Assembly: GCF_003966955.1 (NCBI RefSeq)
Contig: NZ_AP019367.1
Span: forward strand, 62,001-126,000
Length of the DNA stretch: 64,000 bases
Direction: 5' to 3'
From: Parolsenella catena
GTDB lineage: Bacteria; Actinomycetota; Coriobacteriia; Coriobacteriales; Atopobiaceae
The notes below the pieces were generated by a model. The model was not told the DNA's origin. It saw only the letters and a list, made by a program, of their open reading frames with translations, and did no database searches. The translations under genes were made by a program, and so were the position numbers. Shown piece after piece: positions 25,200-34,324 of this stretch (position 1 is the first letter of the stretch; every line of letters starts with the position of its first letter).

Positions 25200-26333
25200 A
25201 TGAAGAACATGACTCGTCGCGGTTTCCTGAAGGTGGCTGGCGCTGGTGCAGCCGTCGCGGGCCTCGGCCTGGTCGGCTGCGGTGGCGGCTCCGGTTCCGC
25301 CGCTACGACCGCTGCTGCGAGCGGTGAGGCCGCTGGCGGCGACGTCGCCGGCAAGACCGTCGCCTTCATCCCGAAGATCACGGGCAACGCCTTCTTCGAG
25401 TCCGCCAACGACGGCGCTCAGAAGTATGCCAAGGACTGGGGCTTCACGGTTGATTACCTCGGCTCCTCCAGCGCCTCCGCATCCGACCAGGTCGGCATCA
25501 TCAACCAGGCCGTCGCCAACGGCGTCGATGCCCTCTGCATCTCCACGGTTGACGCCGCTGGCGTCTCCGACGCCCTGAAGAAGGCCACGGATGCCGGCAT
25601 CGTCGTCACCACCTGGGACTCCGACGCCCAGCCTGAGGATCGTACGCTCATGGTCTCCCAGGGCACGCCCGAGATTCTCGGCCAGATGCTCGTCGACATG
25701 TCCGTCGACGGCCTCAAGCAGCGCGGCAAGGATCCCAGCGCCGACAAGATCACCTACGCCTGGCACTACTCTCAGGCCACCGTCACCGACCAGAACTCCT
25801 GGCAGGTCGCCGCTGAGGCCATCATCAAGAAGGATTACCCGAACTGGGAGAACGTCCACCCCGACAACTACTACTCCAACCAGGACGCCGAGCAGGCCAA
25901 GACGGTTGGCGCCGCAGTGCTGAGCGCGTTCCCCGACATCGACCTGATCATCTGCAACGACTCCACCGCCCTTCCCGGCCAGCTCGCCGCTGCCGAGGAC
26001 GCCGGCTATGACGCCCAGAAGATCACGATCACGGGCTTTGCCTCCCCGCAGTCCATCAAGTCCTACTGCGAGAACGGCACCATCTACAACTGGGGCCTCT
26101 GGGACTGCGCCGTCCAGGGAGCCATGGGCTGCTACGTCGCCGCCTATCTGGCCGCTGGCAACACCGTCAAGGTTGGCGACACCATCTCCATCCCGAGCAT
26201 CGGTGACGTCAAGGTCGAGGCCAACGACTCCATCTCCGAGGGCGCCACGACCGGCGACGAGAACAACGGCGTCGTGCTCCTGCCCGAGCGTCTTGTCTTC
26301 ACCAAGGACAACATGAACGACTACAACTTCTAA
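25200..26333 (+). CDS. lsrB: AI-2-binding lipoprotein LsrB
   Basis: 377 residues from ATG 25200 with AAAAGGGAGG upstream. The N-terminus has a twin-arginine motif (TRRGFLK) and a lipobox with Cys27, so it is probably a Tat-exported lipoprotein facing outward. Four known LsrB ligand contacts appear conserved: Lys59 (FIPKITG), Asp140 or Asp142 (TTWDSD), Asp197 and Gln198 (VTDQNSW). The Pro and Ala of the 'CPDA' contact loop are instead Asn253 and Ser255 (ICNDSTALP). So the pocket differs from Salmonella LsrB, a point to test. It is last in the lsrACDB run. Confidence 0.88.
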   Translation: MKNMTRRGFLKVAGAGAAVAGLGLVGCGGGSGSAATTAAASGEAAGGDVAGKTVAFIPKITGNAFFESANDGAQKYAKDWGFTVDYLGSSSASASDQVGIINQAVANGVDALCISTVDAAGVSDALKKATDAGIVVTTWDSDAQPEDRTLMVSQGTPEILGQMLVDMSVDGLKQRGKDPSADKITYAWHYSQATVTDQNSWQVAAEAIIKKDYPNWENVHPDNYYSNQDAEQAKTVGAAVLSAFPDIDLIICNDSTALPGQLAAAEDAGYDAQKITITGFASPQSIKSYCENGTIYNWGLWDCAVQGAMGCYVAAYLAAGNTVKVGDTISIPSIGDVKVEANDSISEGATTGDENNGVVLLPERLVFTKDNMNDYNF

Positions 26334-26349
26334 GTTGTATTGATCTGCG

Positions 26350-26431
26350 GCGGGGGTGCCGCGAAAACGGCGCCCCCGCTTCTGGTTCGCACGGGGCCGT
26401 TATCCCCGTGGTAACGTTCGCGTGCGAACCA
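26350..26431 (+). terminator. two strong hairpins between lsrB and lsrF
   Basis: The first is a 12-bp stem (26350-26361 with 26368-26379, one G-U) with an A-rich CGAAAA loop. The second is a perfect 11-bp stem (26383-26393 with 26421-26431). Neither has a T-run, so they may give partial termination or protect the upstream mRNA from decay, making LsrB more abundant than LsrF. Confidence 0.6.
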
Positions 26432-26565
26432 GAGGCATTGGCTGCTCCCGGTTGGGGCGCAGCAAGGCGGTTCGACCGGCCTTATGCCGGATATCTGCAA
26501 ACACCGTCACTATTACAGGCGTCTTCCCCAGGGGTGGGGGAGACACGGGGAAAGGAACCTGACAC

Positions 26566-27444
26566 ATGGCTGATCTGGATGGCCTCAAGGTCGCTCACGA
26601 CTACCACGTCGACGAGCCGTTTGCCAACGACAAGGGCTTCTACGTCAAGGGTGCCAACAGCCTCGACTGGGGCATGAAGAAGCACCTCTCCAACATCTTT
26701 AACCCCAAGAGCGGCAACACCGTCATGTTCGCCTTCGACCACGGCTACTTCATGGGCGCCACGGCCGGCCTCGAGCGCCTCGACCTGCTCCTCCCGAAGC
26801 TCGCCCCCTACGTGGACTGCTTCATGGGCACGCGCGGCGCCATCCGCTCCTGCGTCCCGCCCGAGATTACGAAGGCCATCGCTCTTCGCACCACCTCCGG
26901 CTCCTCCATGCTCCAGAGCGATCTCTCTCACGAGTGCATCGCCGTTGACGTCGAGGACGCCATCCGCATGAACGCTGACTGCATGGCCGTTCAGACCTTC
27001 ATCGGTGGCGACGGCCAGCTGTCCTCCATCGACAACCTGAGCCAGACCATCAACGCCGGCTTCCGTTACAGCATCCCGACGCTCGGCGTCTGCGCCGTGG
27101 GCAAGGACATGGAGCGCACCCCGCGCTTCTTCAAGCTCGCCACGCGCATCATCGCCGAGATGGGCTGCCAGATGGTCAAGACCTATGACTGCGAGGACTT
27201 CGAGGAGGTCGTGGCTGCCTGCCCCGTGCCCATCGTCGTTGCCGGCGGCAAGAAGCTCCCCGAGAAGGATGCCCTGCACCTCGCCTACGACGTCATCCGC
27301 AAGGGTGCCCACGGCGTTGACATGGGCCGCAACATCTTCCAGTCCACGCACCCCATCGAGATGGCCCAGTGCGTCAACAAGATCGTGCACGAGGGCTACA
27401 CGGACGCCGAGGCCTGGGAGATGTTCCAGGACATCGCCAAGTAG
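26566..27444 (+). CDS. lsrF: LsrF, 3-hydroxy-5-phosphonooxypentane-2,4-dione thiolase
   Basis: 292 residues, matching E. coli LsrF in length; ATG 26566 follows GGAAAGGAAC. It is a class I aldolase-fold enzyme with FAFDHGYFMG (about 56-64) and catalytic Lys205 in MVKTYDCEDFEEV. LsrF transfers the acetyl group of the isomerised phospho-AI-2 to CoA, giving acetyl-CoA and dihydroxyacetone phosphate. It normally acts after LsrG, which is not found here. A long (232-base) structured gap separates it from lsrB, but no other gene intervenes. Confidence 0.93.
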   Translation: MADLDGLKVAHDYHVDEPFANDKGFYVKGANSLDWGMKKHLSNIFNPKSGNTVMFAFDHGYFMGATAGLERLDLLLPKLAPYVDCFMGTRGAIRSCVPPEITKAIALRTTSGSSMLQSDLSHECIAVDVEDAIRMNADCMAVQTFIGGDGQLSSIDNLSQTINAGFRYSIPTLGVCAVGKDMERTPRFFKLATRIIAEMGCQMVKTYDCEDFEEVVAACPVPIVVAGGKKLPEKDALHLAYDVIRKGAHGVDMGRNIFQSTHPIEMAQCVNKIVHEGYTDAEAWEMFQDIAK

Positions 27445-27509
27445 CGTCTGTCTAGCACACGCATTGCAGCATCACGTGGCTCACACCCGTCTTAGGTGAG
27501 CCGCCTCCC

Positions 27510-27560
27510 GCGCCCGGAGCCCAGTTTCCCCCTTCCACTGGCTCCGGGCGCATTGTATGT
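27510..27560 (+). terminator. terminator after lsrF
   Basis: A 15-bp stem with one bulged C (27510-27525 with 27537-27551), then a T-rich ATTGTATGTTTG. Confidence 0.8.
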
Positions 27561-27609
27561 TTGTGGCCTGGAGCTCGCGAGGGGAAGGACCTGGCTGGTG
27601 GGGAGCGGC

Positions 27610-28101
27610 ATGACGGACGAGGACTACATGCGCCTGGCGCTTGAGGAGGCCAGGCTTGCGGCCGAGGAGGGCGAGGTGCCCATTGGCGCGGTTGTCGTGT
27701 GCGGCGGCGAGGCCATCGCCCGTGCTCACAACAGGCGCGAGACTGATCGGGACCCCTCTGCCCACGCCGAGTTCTCGGCCATGTGCATGGCGGCGCGCGC
27801 TCTCGACCGGTGGCGTCTCACCGGCTGCACGGTCTACGTGACGCTTGAGCCGTGTCTCATGTGCGCCGGCCTCATGGTGAACGCACGCATTGACCGCTGC
27901 GTCTATGGTGCGCCGGATCCCAAGGGCGGGGCGCTCGGCACGCTGTTCGACGTGAGCCATGACGAGCGTCTCAACCATGAGTTCGATGTGGCGTCTGGCG
28001 TCCTCGAGCAGGAGTGCGCCAACGAGCTGCGAAGCTTCTTCCGCGCGCGTCGCGCCAAGAAGAAGGGCCCCGGCGCGGCCGAGGCCCAAGGCTGCTGCTA
28101 G
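27610..28101 (+). CDS. tadA: tRNA adenosine(34) deaminase TadA
   Basis: 163 residues from ATG 27610 with GGGGAG upstream. The zinc deaminase motifs are complete: His52-Ala-Glu54 and Pro81-Cys82-x2-Cys85. TadA converts A34 to inosine in tRNA-Arg(ACG), which is itself encoded in this window at 54664. The C-terminus ends in a basic, Ala-rich tail. Confidence 0.93.
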   Translation: MTDEDYMRLALEEARLAAEEGEVPIGAVVVCGGEAIARAHNRRETDRDPSAHAEFSAMCMAARALDRWRLTGCTVYVTLEPCLMCAGLMVNARIDRCVYGAPDPKGGALGTLFDVSHDERLNHEFDVASGVLEQECANELRSFFRARRAKKKGPGAAEAQGCC

Positions 28102-28138
28102 CTTGTGGATGGACGCTGCGCCGTTGCGCTCGGCCGCT

Positions 28139-29398
28139 TTAGTAGTGTCTGCCGTAGCGGCCGCCGCGAGGTCCGCGTCCACGGCTGCGGGAGCCACTGA
28201 ACAGGCTGCGCGTGGGCTTTGAGGTGCTACGGCGCGCGTTCGGGACGATGCGCCCCTCCGCATAGTCGAAGCCCCCGAGGTCAAACAGCGGGATGAGCTT
28301 CTTGGTGAAGTACTCGATCTCTCGCAGGGGGCTCACCTCGTCGGGGGCCATGAAGGTGTAGGCCTGGCCCGTGGCGCCGGCGCGGCCCGTGCGACCGATG
28401 CGGTGAACGTAGTCCTCGGGGTCCATGGGAACGTCGAAGTTCACGACGGCGTCGATGCCAGAGACGTCGATGCCGCGACTCATGACGTCGGTGGCCACGA
28501 GCACGCGGATCTTGCCGTCGCGGAAGCGCTCGAGTGCGCGCTCGCGAGCCTTCTGCGGGCGGTCGGCGTGCATGACGTCCACCTTGACCCCGGCGTTCTT
28601 GAGCGTCTTGCATACGCCGTCGACGCGCATCTTCGTGCGGCAGAAGACAAGCACGCGCTCGAAGCTCTCCTGTTTCATGAGGGCCTCGAGCAGGGAGACC
28701 TTGTCGCCCTGTGTCACGGGGCAGAGGTGCTCGTCGACCGTGGCGGCCGTCTCGCCCGCGCGCGCGATCTCCACGACGTAGGGGTCGGGCAGCATGGCGT
28801 CCACGGTGCCCTTGATGCTTGGCGGAATCGTGGCCGAGAACAAAAGCGTCTGGCGGGTCTCGGGGCATGCCTTCACGATGCGGCGGACGCTGGGCCAAAA
28901 GCCCATGTCGAGCATGCGGTCCGCCTCGTCCAGGACGAGGACCTGAATGTCGCCGAGGTTGACGTGGTTGTGTTCCATGAGGTCGATGAGGCGTCCCGGC
29001 GTGGCCACGAGCAGGTCGCAGCCGGCGTCGAGCGCGCGGATCTGGCGGTCGAACTTGGCGCCGCCCATGACCACGACGGTGGTCTGGCCGGTCTTGGCAC
29101 AGACCTCCTTCGTGACATCCTCGATCTGCGAGGCGAGCTCGCGCGTGGGAGTGATGACGAGGGCAAGGGGGCGGCCCGGCTTGGCAATCTTCTTGCTGTC
29201 GGCGATGCGCTGCAGCGTGGGTAGCGTGAAAGCGCAGGTCTTGCCCGTGCCCGTCTGCGCGCTGGCGAGGACGTCGCGCCCGTCGAGAACGGCGGGGATG
29301 GCGGCTGCCTGTACGGGGGTTGGCGTGGTGAAGCCAAGGGCATTGACCCCGGCGAGTATTTGCTCGTTTAGCCCGAGCTCGGCAAATGAAGTAGTCAT
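28139..29398 (-). CDS. DEAD-box RNA helicase
   Basis: 419 residues from ATG 29398; the ribosome site is weak (GCGGGT). All helicase motifs are present: Q motif (TPTPVQAAAIP), I AQTGTGKT, Ia PTRELASQ, II DEAD, III SAT, V VATDVMSRGIDV and VI HRIGRTGR. The C-terminal ~25 residues are Arg/Gly/Ser-rich, an RNA-binding tail like RhlE-type proteins. It probably unwinds rRNA or mRNA in ribosome assembly or cold response. It is convergent with tadA, 37 bases apart. Confidence 0.93.
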   Translation of the reverse strand: MTTSFAELGLNEQILAGVNALGFTTPTPVQAAAIPAVLDGRDVLASAQTGTGKTCAFTLPTLQRIADSKKIAKPGRPLALVITPTRELASQIEDVTKEVCAKTGQTTVVVMGGAKFDRQIRALDAGCDLLVATPGRLIDLMEHNHVNLGDIQVLVLDEADRMLDMGFWPSVRRIVKACPETRQTLLFSATIPPSIKGTVDAMLPDPYVVEIARAGETAATVDEHLCPVTQGDKVSLLEALMKQESFERVLVFCRTKMRVDGVCKTLKNAGVKVDVMHADRPQKARERALERFRDGKIRVLVATDVMSRGIDVSGIDAVVNFDVPMDPEDYVHRIGRTGRAGATGQAYTFMAPDEVSPLREIEYFTKKLIPLFDLGGFDYAEGRIVPNARRSTSKPTRSLFSGSRSRGRGPRGGRYGRHY

Positions 29399-29500
29399 AC
29401 CCGCAAGTATGCAGCAACACGCCCGCTTATGCACGCGGTGACACTTGGGGATGGAATCAAGCTGTCGCCGCGTGCCCCGTCCCACTCTCCCCAATGCCCC

Positions 29501-29539
29501 AAAGAAGTGCCCCGGTTCCCGAGAGGGGAGCCGGGGCAC
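29501..29539 (-). terminator. terminator of the metNIQ operon
   Basis: A 14-bp stem (29507-29520 with 29526-29539) and, reading on the minus strand, TTCTTT after it. Confidence 0.85.
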
Positions 29540-29566
29540 TGGCGTGCCGAGTCTGTCTTGCGTTGT

Positions 29567-30427
29567 TTAGAACACCGGGATGACGGAGCCCTTGTACTGC
29601 TCCTCGATGAACTTGCGAGCGGTGTCCGAGGTCAGGGCCTTGATGAGGGCCTTGGTCTTCTCGGAGTTCTCATCGCCCTTGCGAACGGCAACGATGTTGG
29701 CGTAGGTCTGGGCGGCCTCGGAGTCGGCGCTCTCGCTGGCGAGCGTGGCGCTCGTGTCGAGACCGGCGGACAGGGCGTAGTTGCCATTGATCACGGCGAA
29801 GTCGGAGTCCTCGAGCGAGCGGGGAACGGCGGCGGCCTCAACCTCGACGAGCTGGATGTTGTGCGGGTTCTCCTCGATGTCGTTGGCCGTGGCCTCGAGA
29901 CCCACGCCGTCCTTGAGCTTGATGACGCCCTGGTCCTGGAGCAGCAGCAGCGCGCGGGCCTCGTTCGTGGCGTCGGAGGGAACGGCGATCTTGGCGCCAT
30001 CGGGCACGTTGTTGATGTCGGAGCTCTTGCCCGCGTACAGGCCCATCGGCTCGAAGTGGATGGCGCCGGCGCTCACGAGGTCGGTGCCGTTCTCGTCGTT
30101 GTAGTTCTCGAGGTAGGGGAGGTGCTGGAAGTAGTTGGCGTCGAGATCGCCGGCGTCAAGGGCAACGTTGGGCTGCACGTAGTCGTTGTACTCGACGACC
30201 TTGAGCTCGTAGCCCTCGCTCTTGAGCTCGTCGGCCACGGCGTTGAGGATCTCTGCGTGGGGCGAGGGGGAGGCGCCCACGGTGATGACATTGTCCTCGG
30301 AGGAGCCGGAGGCGGCTGCGGTGGTGGCTGCGCTGCCGGAGTTGCCGCCGCACGCGGTGAGCGCGAGGGCGAGGCCGGCGACAGCGGCGATGCCGGCGAG
30401 CGGCTTGAGGTGCTGCTTGAGAGACAT
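29567..30427 (-). CDS. metQ: methionine-binding lipoprotein MetQ (NlpA family)
   Basis: 286 residues with GGAAAGGA upstream of ATG 30427. A lipoprotein signal ends at LTAC (about 22-26), then a Ser/Gly/Ala linker. NlpA/MetQ landmarks follow: ITVGASPSPHAEIL, 'LDANYFQHLPYLENYN', 'GLYAGKSSDINNVPDGAKIAVPSDATNEARALLLLQDQGVI'-type segment, and 'FAVINGNYALSAGL'. It binds methionine outside the membrane and delivers it to MetI/MetN. It is third in metN-metI-metQ, after a 141-base gap with GC-rich hairpins. Confidence 0.95.
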   Translation of the reverse strand: MSLKQHLKPLAGIAAVAGLALALTACGGNSGSAATTAAASGSSEDNVITVGASPSPHAEILNAVADELKSEGYELKVVEYNDYVQPNVALDAGDLDANYFQHLPYLENYNDENGTDLVSAGAIHFEPMGLYAGKSSDINNVPDGAKIAVPSDATNEARALLLLQDQGVIKLKDGVGLEATANDIEENPHNIQLVEVEAAAVPRSLEDSDFAVINGNYALSAGLDTSATLASESADSEAAQTYANIVAVRKGDENSEKTKALIKALTSDTARKFIEEQYKGSVIPVF

Positions 30428-30568
30428 GGCGATTCCTTTCCATCTGTCTGTGATTGCGAGATTTAGCTATAGGTAGCCCCGGCCCGCCCGTACGAGCGGG
30501 GCAAATCCCCTGGGTTTTGCCGGGATGCCCGGCCTGTGCGCGAGACGCGCGGGAGACGTGGCGCCCCG

Positions 30569-31245
30569 CTAGGAGCGCATTCGCTTGTCGCAGAGCTTGA
30601 CGAGCAGGTTGCACACGGTCTGGATGACCTGCACCATCACGATGAGGATGATGACGGTGGCAACCATGACGTCGTCCTGATAGCGCTGGTAGCCGTAGCG
30701 GATGGCGATGTCACCAAGTCCGCCGGCGCCCACCGTGCCGGCCATGGCCGTGTAGCCCAAGATCGTGATGATGACGATGGGCAGGCCGCGAAGCAGGCTG
30801 GGAAGGCCCTCGCGCAGGTAAACCTTCGTGATGATCTCCCAGGTGGAGGCACCCATGGAGCTTGCCGCCTCCACGAGGCCGCGGTCAACCTCGGCCTCGG
30901 ACGACTCGACCATGCGCGCCACGAACGGCGCGGCGGAGACGATGAGTGGAAACACCGCCGCGGGAACGCCGAGCGTGGTACCCACGACGGCGCGCGTCAC
31001 GGGGATGAGGAACAGCAGCAGGATGATGAACGGCAACGAGCGCGCCATGTTCACGATCCAGCCGATGACGGCGTAGGCGACGCGGTTGGGACGCAGCCCA
31101 CCCGGCGCGAGCACCGTGAGCAGCGTGCCGAGAATGACGCCGATGATGTAGGCTCCCAGCGTGGAGGCAAGCACCATGAGGGCGGTGTCGACCGTTCCCT
31201 GGGCGAGGAGCGCCCCGTACTTGTCGAAGAAAGCGGCGAAGTCCA

Positions 31246-31246
<1 letters not shown>
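30569..31246 (-). CDS. metI: methionine ABC importer permease MetI
   Basis: 225 residues, five membrane helices, with the permease EAA loop (EAASSMGASTWEIITKVYLREGLPSLL region). The start ATG overlaps the metN stop by one base (TAATG), so translation is coupled. Confidence 0.93.
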
Positions 31247-32004
<758 letters not shown>

Positions 32005-32017
32005 GCGGACGAGTATA
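32005..32017 (-). promoter_or_regulatory. promoter for a leaderless metN mRNA
   Basis: On the minus strand TATACT (32017-32012) ends 7 bases before the A of the metN ATG (32004). No ribosome site lies between. Leaderless mRNAs are common in actinobacteria. The -35 is weak. Confidence 0.5.
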
Positions 32018-32110
32018 TCAGCGAATCTGAAAGCCGAGCTAAATAAACCCCATAAACCCACCAGGAATTACTGATACGAAGCCATAGGACAAAGCTATGG
32101 CTATCCAGGG

Positions 32111-32145
32111 AAAAGAGCCGCCGCCTGCATCGTGCGGGCGGCGGC
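32111..32145 (-). terminator. terminator of the nitroreductase gene
   Basis: GCCGCCGCC pairs with GGCGGCGGC (9 bp) and, on the minus strand, TCTTTT follows. Confidence 0.85.
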
Positions 32146-32171
32146 GTCTGCTCGGGCTTTGGGTCGCCTGG

Positions 32172-32696
32172 CTACTTCACGTAGGTGACGCGGCTCGCGA
32201 GGCGCTCGGCCGCTGGCTTCTCGCCGCCCTCGTCTGCGTATCCCAGGATGCAGTGGCCCACTCCGCGCCACTCGCCCTTGACACCCCATTTGGCGAGCAG
32301 TGCCTTGCCCTCGTCGGAGTCGAACTCCTCGTGGGCGCGGTGAATCCAGCACGACCCCACGCCCAGGGCATGTGCCGCGTTCATGAGGTTGCCCATGACA
32401 AGCGCGCCATCCTCGACGCAGGTGGGAACGGCGGGGTCCGTGAGTACGACGATGACGGTCCTGGCGCCGTAGAATGGATCGCCCTCGGCGCCCATGATGG
32501 CCGCGTTCATGCGGCTGAGTTGCGCCACGTCATCCGGGTTCGTTACTACGACGAGGTGCGTGGCCTGCCTGCCCATGCCGCTCGCGGCGTACAGCCCCGC
32601 CTCGACGATCTGCTTTACCTTCTCGTCCTCGACAGGCTTGTCCGAGAACTTCCTGCAGCTGCGACGCTGCTCGAGCGCCTCGATGACCCCGTTCAT
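32172..32696 (-). CDS. nitroreductase-family flavoprotein
   Basis: 174 residues with AGAAGGGA upstream of ATG 32696. The N-terminal RRSCRKFSDKPV and the internal 'GSCWIHRAHEEF' are typical of FMN-dependent nitroreductases, which reduce nitro groups, quinones or flavins with NAD(P)H. It is likely co-transcribed with the peptidase gene upstream (48 bases apart). Natural substrate unknown. Confidence 0.9.
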   Translation of the reverse strand: MNGVIEALEQRRSCRKFSDKPVEDEKVKQIVEAGLYAASGMGRQATHLVVVTNPDDVAQLSRMNAAIMGAEGDPFYGARTVIVVLTDPAVPTCVEDGALVMGNLMNAAHALGVGSCWIHRAHEEFDSDEGKALLAKWGVKGEWRGVGHCILGYADEGGEKPAAERLASRVTYVK

Positions 32697-32744
32697 GCTC
32701 TGGTCCCTTCTCGCGGTTGGTGCCTGTTGCGTTTATACCCGTGG

Positions 32745-34121
32745 CTACGAGCGAAGCGCGCGCTCGAGGTCGCCGCGGCCCAGCGCCTCCTCGAACAGGT
32801 GCGCGAACACGACGCTGCCATGCAGGCCATCGTGCTCAAACTCGTTCGTGACCCAGGCATGGCTTGTGGCCACGCGGGAGAGCGTGTCGAGCTGCAGGCC
32901 CGAGTCCACGTACAGGTCATCGAAGTAGACGGCGGCCTGCAGGGGCACCTCGTTTGCCGCGAGCTGGCGCTCGTCGTAGATCTCGTCGAACTCCGTGTCC
33001 TCCATGAGCAGGTCCACGGCTGGCTTGAGCGGGGCAAGCAGCGGGTCGTCCTCGAACATGAAGGGGAACGCCGCCTCGCCCGTGAGCATGAGCGGCCGCG
33101 CCGCCGCATCGAACTCGGAATGGCGCGCGTATTCGTGCTCGGCTGCCCAGCGGATGGGGGCGTCGAGCGTGCCGTTGGCGTAGATGAACTCCTGCAGCGT
33201 CCAGTAGAGCGGATTGCCGGCCGTCGTGAGGTTCTGAAGCACGGCCATGAGGAAGCCGTCCGTGAGCTCGGGCGTGGAGCCGGCGCAGGCGGGGGAGCCA
33301 TTGCCCGTCTCGAAGGCGGTGTCGAGAAGGTTGTGCAGGCGCTCGGGCGCGGGCTTCATGCCCAGGCCGCCGCCGAGCGTCTGGAGGCGGCGCGGCGTGA
33401 GCGGGCTGCCATCGGGCAGCGTGACGTCGCCTGTGGCGAGTCGGTCCGCGACCGCGGCCATGCGGGCCTCGTCCTCGGGGTAGCGTGCGTAATAGGCGCG
33501 CGTCTTGGCGGCCATGCGCGGGAACGTGTGGGCATAGACGTCCGCAGCGCTTGCCGGCACATGCGGGATGCCGCCGCACGTGAAGCTCGCGGCGATGCCC
33601 TGCGGGTAGAAGCTGAGGTAGGTGAGCGTGAGGAAGCCGCCATAGCTCTGGCCGAGCGTGGTCCAGGCGCGGCCGCCGAACTCGGTGAGGCGGATGTACT
33701 CGAGGTCACGCACGATGGATCGGGCGAGCAGTCGCTTGAGGTAATCCGCCTGGGCGCGCGCATCCCCGCGGCGCGCGATGGACTTGGCGCTCGCGTGCTC
33801 GCTGCGGCCAGTGCCGCGCTGGTCTGGCAGCACCACGCGGAAGTGCTTGATGGCCTCGGCGATCCAGCCGTCCGAGGTGGGCGAGAGCAAGCGCGGGCCC
33901 TGGCCGCCCGGACCGCCCTGGAGGAACACGAGCAGGGGCAGGTCCCGGCCGACGTTTTCGGGTGTGCAGACCGTGCGGTAGAACACGTGGATGCGCTCGC
34001 CGGCCGGCAGTCCGTCCGTGGCGGCTCGCTCGGGCTCGGTGCCACGCCAGTCGAGCGGGACCTCCACGGAGTGGTCCTCGACGTAAAGGCCGGGCAGGTA
34101 GTAGCTTGCTAGTTTGGGCAT
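32745..34121 (-). CDS. alpha/beta hydrolase, proline iminopeptidase-like (family S33)
   Basis: 458 residues from ATG 34121 with GAGGAG upstream. The oxyanion motif QGGPGGQGP (about 68-76), DQRGTGRS (about 100-107) and the nucleophile elbow GQSYGG with Ser159 mark an S33 aminopeptidase that removes N-terminal proline or short residues. No signal peptide, so cytosolic peptide turnover is likely. It is divergent from metA. Confidence 0.88.
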   Translation of the reverse strand: MPKLASYYLPGLYVEDHSVEVPLDWRGTEPERAATDGLPAGERIHVFYRTVCTPENVGRDLPLLVFLQGGPGGQGPRLLSPTSDGWIAEAIKHFRVVLPDQRGTGRSEHASAKSIARRGDARAQADYLKRLLARSIVRDLEYIRLTEFGGRAWTTLGQSYGGFLTLTYLSFYPQGIAASFTCGGIPHVPASAADVYAHTFPRMAAKTRAYYARYPEDEARMAAVADRLATGDVTLPDGSPLTPRRLQTLGGGLGMKPAPERLHNLLDTAFETGNGSPACAGSTPELTDGFLMAVLQNLTTAGNPLYWTLQEFIYANGTLDAPIRWAAEHEYARHSEFDAAARPLMLTGEAAFPFMFEDDPLLAPLKPAVDLLMEDTEFDEIYDERQLAANEVPLQAAVYFDDLYVDSGLQLDTLSRVATSHAWVTNEFEHDGLHGSVVFAHLFEEALGRGDLERALRS

Positions 34122-34324
34122 GGGCACTCCTCGTTCGTTGGCGTCTGCTCCATTATCGGCGTTTGGGCCCAACCCAACGACGCTGCCGCCGCGTTGCGCC
34201 CCGCCTCGCTGCGTTACCATAAAGAACCGTACGTTTGACTGCCGGCGGTAGACCGACCGGCGCCATGGCCCGCGCGGAGTCTCATTTGCCCCGCCGCGTG
34301 TGCCCAGAAAGGTTTCTCGGCTCA

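Noticed and set aside
21448-26333. Ribose or other sugar ABC importer
   Set aside because: The transporter family is shared, but lsrF, LsrK-like kinase and LsrR in the E. coli order make AI-2 much more likely.
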